From positions 41,362,196-41,426,195 of the forward strand of contig NC_052618.1 of assembly GCF_016545825.1 (NCBI RefSeq): a stretch of 64,000 nucleotides of DNA, written 5' to 3'. Under the pieces are notes generated by a model. That model ran no database searches. It was not told the DNA's origin and was given only the letters and a program-made list of their open reading frames with translations. Below are positions 57,265 through 64,000 of the stretch, piece after piece (position 1 is the first letter of the stretch; each line of letters begins with the position of its first letter). Source of the stretch: Eucalyptus grandis (lineage: Eukaryota; Streptophyta; Magnoliopsida; Myrtales; Myrtaceae). The translations under genes and the position numbers were made by a program.

Positions 57265-59460
57265 TTTTCTTTTTTTGTTGAAAAAAAATATCATAGAGCA
57301 ACTGAAGTACAACAGTTTAGGGGCATCCCTCAACATTACAATTAGAGCAAATAATTCAAAAAGATGAAGATAGGAACTCTCCAATTTATAGCCAATACAA
57401 CATTTGTCGTGGAAAGTCTATTTTTTAATGGAGTGAAGCTCTACCTCTTATATTTTTACACACCTTGGCCAAAATAATATGGATCTTAGCTGACTTGTTT
57501 TGAAATTGTCTATGGTTGCGCTTCATCCAAATGTAATATATGGTTGCTAGGGAAAAAAACCTTGAGAAGTCTCGGTGCCAAATATTTGCCCTTTGTTACC
57601 CTAATCATCCTTCTAAAAATTGCCTAATCCCACATTGCACAAAGATACTCACCAAATGCTGCTTGTCCATTCACAGTGGAAGAATAGATGTGCTCTATCT
57701 TCTACATTAGCTTTGCAAAAGTTATACTAGATGTCAACAAGGTCATCCATTGTTCTATGATATCTGTTGTCTATAATCTATCTCTATAAACTAGCCAATC
57801 AATAAAATTGTGTTTGCTAATGCCATTGCTCCAAATTAGGTTGTACCACTCTAGAACCGGACCCCATGTCCGAGTTCATCATATATGTCACAGTAATAGT
57901 ACCTTGAGTTAGATATAACTGAGGTTAGAATAGGTCACAATTTGAAGAGATATTTTCAACAAACCATACTACTAATGTTGAATTGCATAATTGGAGTGCC
58001 TCTACATTTTATGTTGTGAACCCAAATGCTCCAAAGGGGAGAAGATGGATGATTGATGAGGCTCTACATTGTGTGACCTAACAAAAACTTTGTTCCATAT
58101 GTTCACCTCAAGCAATCCTAATCCTCCTTCCCTTTTAGGTGAGCAAATTACTTGCCATGCAACCCGGTGCAATCCATGATTTGTTGTAGAACCAAATCAT
58201 AAGAAATGTCAAATCCTTTTCTCAACCTCGTATATCATTTGCTTTGGAAGTAAGAACATTAGGTGCAAATGGAGACAAGGACTGATTTAGTTTGCTGTAA
58301 CGCTGCATAACTCATATGCTTCATGCACTGACTTTCAATTTTCTTTAAGATCTCATTAGTCTGTGCGAGTGACTCTTCTAGTAACAAAGGGAACACCCAT
58401 TGATAAGGAGGGTACCTGTGGAAAGAGGGTTGTGGTCTAGTATAAGGAGTTTTTCATCCTTATTCAATCTAGAAAGAGATTTGACATTTGTCAAGATTAA
58501 ACCATAGTTCTATGATAGTAGCGGATTCTTCAAGAGCATTTACGAGGCAAAAGATGGAGTCTACATCTCCATAAGCAAATAAGAACAAGTCATCTATGAA
58601 GCATAAGTGAGTAACCCTTTGCATTTTGCAGTGCCAGTGATATTTGAAAGAAGATGCAGCAACTTTGTACTGACAGTCTATTGAAAATTTCCATAACCAG
58701 GACAAAGAGGTATAGAGAAAGAAAAGTAACTTTGTTGCAGCCCATTTGAGCTATTAAAATAGCCAACCTATATTCCATTAAAGTTCATTGTAAGCCTTGG
58801 ATTAGTGACGCCCTTAGTTATCAAATCAACCAAGTACTAAGGTATATTCAGGGCTTTTAGGACCTTGATGACTGCACCCCCATTTAATCATGTCATAGGC
58901 TTTCATGAGATCAATCTTTATGGCCAAACGTTTACTTTGTCCCCCTTATGGTAGTTGTGTAATAGATCTTGGCACAATAGGATATTCTCTAAGACATGTC
59001 GTTCAGTGATAAAAACAATTTAGTTGAGGCCAACGATCGAAGGAAGCATACAACATTTATATTCTGCAAGTATAGGACATTGCAGCATGAAATGGGTCTG
59101 AACTCCTTAAGGCAGGATAAATTCTGAACCTTCAGGACAATGTAGTAGAATTCTAAAAACTTAATAGTATTAAAAGCGCATCCATCTTTTGCATAAATAT
59201 TTTTTGAATGCCTACTAATAGATGATTTGAAGATTCTGAACCTCGTAAGACGTGTTTGACATAACTAGAGCTATTTTTTATATTTGAAAGTTCTTCCTTC
59301 TAAAATAAATTATGGCCCTCAACATTTGCTCCGAACTTTATGAAGTTCTTTTAGAATAAAGATGAACACTATTACTAATAAATTAGATTATTTCAAAGCT
59401 TTAAACCTCATAGGACCAAGATCAAGCATTCAACCTCATTGAAACTAAACTTTCTTGAAG
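57265..59460 (-). mobile_element. L1-type LINE fragment with RT and zf-RVT remnants
   Basis: On the minus strand, 59000-58860 gives ERHVLENILLCQDLLHNY and, in another frame, RLAIKIDLMKAYDMIKW, the start of the LINE reverse transcriptase. The frame 58705-58469 has RVTHLCFIDDLFLFAYGDVD (catalytic box usually FADD), followed by the thumb-side N-L-D-K-C-Q motif. The HLFF-x-C zinc motif lies near 57660-57700. A T-rich run at 57265-57280 is the poly(A) end. Stops and frameshifts make it inactive. The 5' part is missing. Copy 1 keeps only the 3' ~0.8 kb. Confidence 0.8.
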
Positions 59461-59694
59461 TAGAAAATGTGCACAAGTTCAGTATTCAAATAAGATAATA
59501 TTGTATCTTTCAATATAGCAACACTTTTGTAATATGGGCAACCGACAGTAAGCCAGAATTTCCCTTACTGAGTATTCATAATAAGTGCCCTGAAAACACT
59601 CTTTAGCACTACTCATATTCTTGAGGAAATTTACACAATACACTAGTATGGCAAATGCCATATGTCAATAAACAAAAGACGACCCTATATTACA

Positions 59695-60551
59695 TGTAAC
59701 ATCCCGGGTCTCCACTGTATACATATTGTCCGCTTTGGACATTAAGTCCTCATGGTTTTGTTCCTCTCGGGGCTGCCCATACTATCCTAAGAAAACATGT
59801 ATGTACAGTTAGAGGGACCCAAGCTTTATAAGGTAGCCCATGACTTCCTCCCTAGGCGATGTGGGATAAGAGAGGGACTCATTCCTTGCACACGTCCAGG
59901 GACCGAGGTGCGAACACACCGCCATCCCTCTTCCTCGTGCACCGTCGCTTGGGCTGTCACACTCTCCACCCCTTAACAGAACAGTGTCCTCGCTGTGGCC
60001 CCACACGCGGTCGAGAGTCGGCTTTGATACCACTTGTAACATCCCGGGTCTCCACTATACATATATTATCTGCTTTGGACACTAAGTCCTCACGGTTTTG
60101 TTCCTCTCGAGGTAGCCCATACTATCCCAAGAAAATGCGTATGTATAGTTAGAGGGACCAAAGTCTTATAAGATAGCCCAAGACTCCCTCCCTAGACAAT
60201 GTGGGACAAGAGAGGGACTCATTCCTTATGCACGTCCGGGGACCAAGGCGAGGACGCACCGCCATCCCTCTTCCCCGTGCACCATTGCTTGGGCCGTCAC
60301 ACAGTGCGTGGGGAAGAGGGATGGTGGTGCATCCGCGCCTCGGTCCCCTGACGTGTGCAAGGAAGGAGTCCCTCTCTTGTCCCACATTGCCTAGGGAGAG
60401 AGTCATGGGCTATCTTATAAGGCTTGGGTCCCTCTAACTGTACATATGCGTTTTCTTGGGGTAGTATGGGCTGACTCGAGAGGAACGAAACCGTGATGAT
60501 TTATTGTCCAAAGTGGATAATATGTGTATAGTGGAGACCCCAGATGTTACA
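59695..60551 (-). mobile_element. TRIM retrotransposon with a third, inverted LTR
   Basis: Two 267-bp direct LTRs (59695-59961 and 60035-60301), both starting TGTAACATCCCGGGTCTCC and ending GCTTGGGC-Y-GTCACA on the plus strand, enclose a 73-bp internal region. In minus orientation that region starts AGTGGTATCAAAGCC, a PBS one base off TGGTATCAGAGC, and ends AAGGGGTGGAGAG, a polypurine tract directly before the other LTR. This is the complete architecture of a terminal-repeat retrotransposon in miniature, without genes. A third LTR, inverted and lacking about 18 bases, follows at 60303-60551. The flanks TTACA and TTATA match the empty site TTGCA in copy 1 (near 17486). Confidence 0.88.
60015..60034 (-). 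other. PBS of the TRIM element
   Basis: The minus strand reads TGGTATCAAAGCC beginning two bases inside the LTR: complementary to initiator-methionine tRNA with one mismatch. Confidence 0.75.
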
Positions 60552-61809
60552 TTATATGTGTTATATTGTCATTTGTCAGGCCTTGTTAATGTTGCAATAT
60601 ATCCGTAGTGGATTTTTTTGATAGTTAAAGTTTATTCAAATATTTAACGAGTTCATTTAAATGTGTTGAGGATCACATCTTAATTATGTTGACACTTAGT
60701 TTTGATTGTACGAGCATTTGAGCTAAATTTCACAAAAGTGTGTAAATCTACAAAAGAAAGAGTTTGAAAGAAAATCTTGGTTCTACAAAACAATCAGACC
60801 TAATCAACGGGCACTTTTCATATATAGATTCGAAGATCATTGGAGTTTCTAAATTGAAGACCCATCTCAAAACGAAAAGGTATGACATTCCAAGATTATT
60901 TAGCCTAATTCGCTCAAGAAATTGGTGAGATGGCATGACGAGAACTTGCCATTAATAAAAGATAGCCAATAGAAAATTTGATTAATAGCCTAGTTTGAGG
61001 GAAGATTCTACACATGTTTTTAAGAAATTTTTGCCAAGATTTTTATGGAGAGGATTAGATGGCATAACGCCTACTTGATTCATGAGCAACATTCGAAGTG
61101 GAGCTTTATAAATTGGAGAAAACTTGGCCAAAAGTCATACAGTAAAAAAGGGAAACAACAAGTTAGGGTGAGCATCATTCTAGGGTTAACCCTGGACCGG
61201 CTTTGGATTGGCTCAACCCATCTGGTCTTTGTCTCGTTCCAAAGGGCACTAGGTCGATCCTTAGTCCTGGGACCTCAAGACCTTGTATTGTGCGAGTTGA
61301 TCCTTGGTCATAGGAGTTTAGGGTTGGTCTAACCCGGACCAACTCTATACATTTTATGTATTATATAATATATATTAGATGTATTCTATATTATATATCT
61401 AATATGTTATATATTATAAATTTTTGTCTACTCAAAACCCTAGCACCTCTTCCCATATTCTCTTCTCAACTCAGTTTGCTGTGTAAATTAGAAAGTAGAA
61501 CGAAACCTTACCCTAATTCGACCAAGAAAAGAAAGAAATATTCTTCACTCGCCTCACTCGCTTGCTCACCTCGTAGCCAGCCTCTCTTAACTCACCTTGC
61601 CACTCACCTTTATTCCCTCGCCTTGCATATTCTTTTTTCTAGTTTGTTGCTTTTAGCAAGTGTACATTTTTATTTTATCTTATCTTATATTTATGTTTGA
61701 TATATATTGGTGTTCATAGTTTGGTTGCTCAATGTAGCGTGGTTGATGAGTATGTAATTTGTAATATTATGTTTGTTCTTTTAAGGAAAACAAAAAATGA
61801 AATAATAAA
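60552..61809. other. Duplicated sequence, counterpart of 17487-18742
   Basis: No recognised gene; palindromic AT-rich tract at 61355-61430. Confidence 0.55.
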
Positions 61810-62044
61810 TGTGACGGCCTGAGCGGCGGTGCGCGGGGAGGAGGGATGGCGGTGCGTCCGCGCCTCGGTCCCCGGACGTGTGCAAGGAAGGGGTCCTCTC
61901 CCTCTTGTCCCACATCGCTTAGGGAGGGAGTCCAGGGCCAATTTATAATGGCTTGGGCCCCTTAATTTGTGTGACGCGTTTTAAAGCCGTGAGGACTTAG
62001 TGTCCAAAGCGGACATTATCACACAGTGGGCCCGGGTCGTTACA
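61810..62044 (+). mobile_element. Solo LTR of the TRIM family, TSD ATAAA
   Basis: TGTGACGGCCTGAGCGGCGG to GGGTCGTTACA, 235 bp, flanked by perfect ATAAA (61805-61809 and 62045-62049). It is related to the LTRs at 59695-60301 (shared gtccaaagcggac, tcccacatcg and gcctcggtcccc words) but in the opposite plus-strand orientation. The empty site aataataaataattgg is intact in copy 1 at about 18735-18750. Confidence 0.92.
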
Positions 62045-63792
62045 ATAAATAATCGGTTGGACCCCGGTTGACCATGGAATTAGACCGAACCCATAGGATC
62101 GTATGAGATCACAACATAATTTTGTAGAACTCATTATGTATTAACAATTGTTTATATCCATCCCCTTACATGATATATTCTGAAATGAACATATTCAGAC
62201 AACATTAAGCTGTTTCCTTGAAGTGCTTGCTTAAGTAAAAAAATGCAATTGGGAAAAATTAAGCTTTTTCCAGAAATAATTTCGTATCGTTATCAAACAC
62301 GTATTTTTGCTCAGAAATTCGTCCGGGGAATAGAAGTAGAAAAATTTATTTCTAGAACAAAAATTGTTATTTAGAACAGATTTTCTTAGTGAAATGTCCT
62401 TTAAATATGACTCACTCCCCGAACCGGTTAAAGCGAATATTGAGTCACGATTACCACTGCTAGAGAAGTTTTCTGTTGTTAGAATAAATCTAGATTTACT
62501 AAGAATGGTCTACTAAACAGTACACAAAGTGATGCGACAGCGTTTCGTCGGATATTATATATGAACCACCCATTTACTTAAATGCTATCATCGCCTCACA
62601 ACTTAAAAATGAATTTTAGTATACCAAGAATTTTTTTTTTTATGAGTTTTGTAAATGTACTCTTGGGACACACTCATTAAGAAACTAAATTAAGTATACT
62701 TGATCGGTGTCTCAAAAACATTTCGGCAAGACGATCCTTTTTTTTTATTAGCAATGAAACAAAAGAATCTAATGTGCATTTTGGGCGGCTAAGCATGCAC
62801 ATTCTAAACCAATTTTAAAAGCTTAATGTGACAACCATCGAGAGATTGAAGGGTCAAACAACAAAGGACAGAGACCTTTGGTATTTTACTTTAATTTGTC
62901 GACCAAAGATAATGGTACAAGCTTGCACACGAGCCGTCAACATTTACACTCTTCTCCTCCTAGTGGAGAGTAAAGAGAAACCCTAAATGTTTGGTGCATG
63001 TGGATTGTGGTGGCCTCATCATATGGTCATTTATATGCTAAGCCCTTCATCTCTTGATATTTCCTCCTTATTATCAGGAGGGTCTCTTTAACAAGATTTC
63101 TAAATAAATTATCAAAACAGCTATGATACACATATAATAAGTTCATGAGAAAAGTTGCACGATCAGTTTTAAACCTACTATATGAAAATCAATCAAGTCA
63201 CAAACATTTTAATTGGATTAATGTATTCTTAAACCTTCGAAGAAAAGTGAAATTAAATCTTCTCGGTCATGTCTCACCCAATCCATAATATATCATCGAT
63301 GACTCTTCTCTTAATTAAGTCAGACGAAGCATTTGATAGTAGGGCAAGTGAAGAGCAGTGCGCAAAATCATTTCAACGTGTGCTTAAACCTGACGTATCC
63401 TTCTCACGACCTAATTCCATGGTAGGGTGGTAATTATTAGCCATACTTTGTGGTTACTATGTAAGCACTCAAAATAATTTTCGAAACAATTAAACGAGGT
63501 CAACCAAGAACAGTCGTTGTCATTTTACATGCATGATTCAAAACTACAATAGTTTTCTTCACCACATTCGAAAGGTCGAAGCGAGCAGTGGCCTATTTTT
63601 AGTTGGAAATTTTACAATGGTATGTTAAAATCAACAAAGTTGGCGCGAGTTCCTGTCCATTCGGGTCTTCATAAGTATTAGAAGTGGCAATTATCACCAT
63701 CCACGAAGAAGAACCAAAATGAAGTCCACGTACATAGTTTTATATGTAATTGGTCAGTGGTTAAGATTCTCCAAAAGTCACTTTCTCAGGCC
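62045..63792. other. Upstream region of the second CEP gene
   Basis: Collinear with 18743-20848 apart from an ~0.4-kb deletion near 62250. No other gene. Confidence 0.5.
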
Positions 63793-63801
63793 TATAAATA
63801 G
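63793..63801 (+). promoter_or_regulatory. TATA box of the second CEP gene
   Basis: TATAAATAG at the same relative position as before the first CEP gene (116 bases before... the ATG differs by a few bases only). Confidence 0.75.
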
Positions 63802-63916
63802 CAATGCGGAGTTCAAGTGCTTCTCATTCGGTCGACTATATTCTATCTTACCTATTTCTTCTCATTGCTTGCTTCAAAGTAGAAAATCAAACTTCCTTTT
63901 CTACACTTCTCTGGCT

Positions 63917-64000
63917 ATGGCTGATCTCCAAGTCATATCAATATTTGTGATCATTTTCACCTTCATTGCGTTCGATGCAATTCTAACTTCTGAGGGAAGG
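63917..64000 (+). CDS. Second CEP precursor gene, 5' part only (cut by window end)
   Basis: The first 28 codons are present: MADLQVISIFVIIFTFIAFD followed by AILTSEGR. They differ from the first gene at K5Q and M11V, both compatible with a working signal peptide. Promoter, leader and start context are conserved. The CEP units themselves lie beyond the window, so whether this copy encodes the same peptides cannot be seen. Confidence 0.85.
   Translation, partial: MADLQVISIFVIIFTFIAFDAILTSEGR

Larger units (their letters stand above)
52379..64000. repeat. Segmental duplication, copy 2 (runs off the window)
   Basis: Begins directly at the LTR boundary (ctatctttgtgtgcc) and is collinear with 8221 onward. 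The sequence upstream of this point in the original copy 2 was presumably displaced by the gypsy insertion; the SAUR-like segment at 39480-40440 may be its left part. Confidence 0.9.

Overview
The window is nuclear DNA of a flowering plant, most likely a woody eudicot. It is gene-poor and AT-rich with GC-rich islands. The evidence is a plant-specific CEP peptide-hormone gene, a SAUR-type auxin-response protein, fragments of an IQM calmodulin-binding gene with GT-AG introns, and many plant-type Ty3/gypsy, copia, LINE, SINE, hAT-like and TRIM elements. Myrtaceae/Eucalyptus is a guess from the general look of the repeats; nothing in the sequence proves it.

Only one intact protein gene is well supported: a CEP (C-TERMINALLY ENCODED PEPTIDE) precursor at 20973-21461 (+), with a signal peptide, two 15-residue CEP domains and a TATA box. 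A second copy begins at 63917 and is cut by the window end. A third, broken CEP fragment lies at about 6594-6700. A SAUR-like gene, possibly frameshifted, lies at 40015-40356 (-), and its C-terminal remnant recurs at 6475-6590 (-) beside the CEP fragment.

The large-scale structure is a proximal segmental duplication. Copy 1 is about 8220-21470 and copy 2 is about 52379-64000 (continuing past the end). A probable further piece of the same duplication pairs 5760-6590 with 39480-40110. Each copy has since received its own insertions, so the other copy often serves as an empty-site control. Copy 1 has a 906-bp hAT-like element (16467-17372), an internal 0.8-kb tandem duplication (9362-10960) and a truncated LTR (14617-16343). 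Copy 2 has a SINE (53407-53597), a TRIM element (59695-60551) and a solo TRIM LTR (61810-62044).

Between the copies (24-52 kb) lies a nest of LTR retrotransposons. There is a truncated LTR with a TATA box (24092-25443), an IQM gene fragment (26187-26695) and a solo LTR with TSD AAGTC (28478-31665). A Tat/Ogre-like gypsy element in minus orientation (LTR 37548-39475, decayed gag 32060-33580) is split by a solo LTR with TSD TGTTA (33785-37120). A Del/Tekay-like gypsy element, also minus (RT to gag 40873-43550, PBS 43729-43740), has a 5' LTR (43752-52378) that is itself interrupted by another solo LTR (44273-47159) and a hAT-like element carrying gene-like pieces (47489-49873). The first 5 kb hold a decayed copia gag, a tandem array rich in microsatellites, foldback elements and a tRNA-type SINE.

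I found no new multi-gene system. The most biologically interesting content is the CEP/SAUR duplication and the well-resolved insertion history around it.
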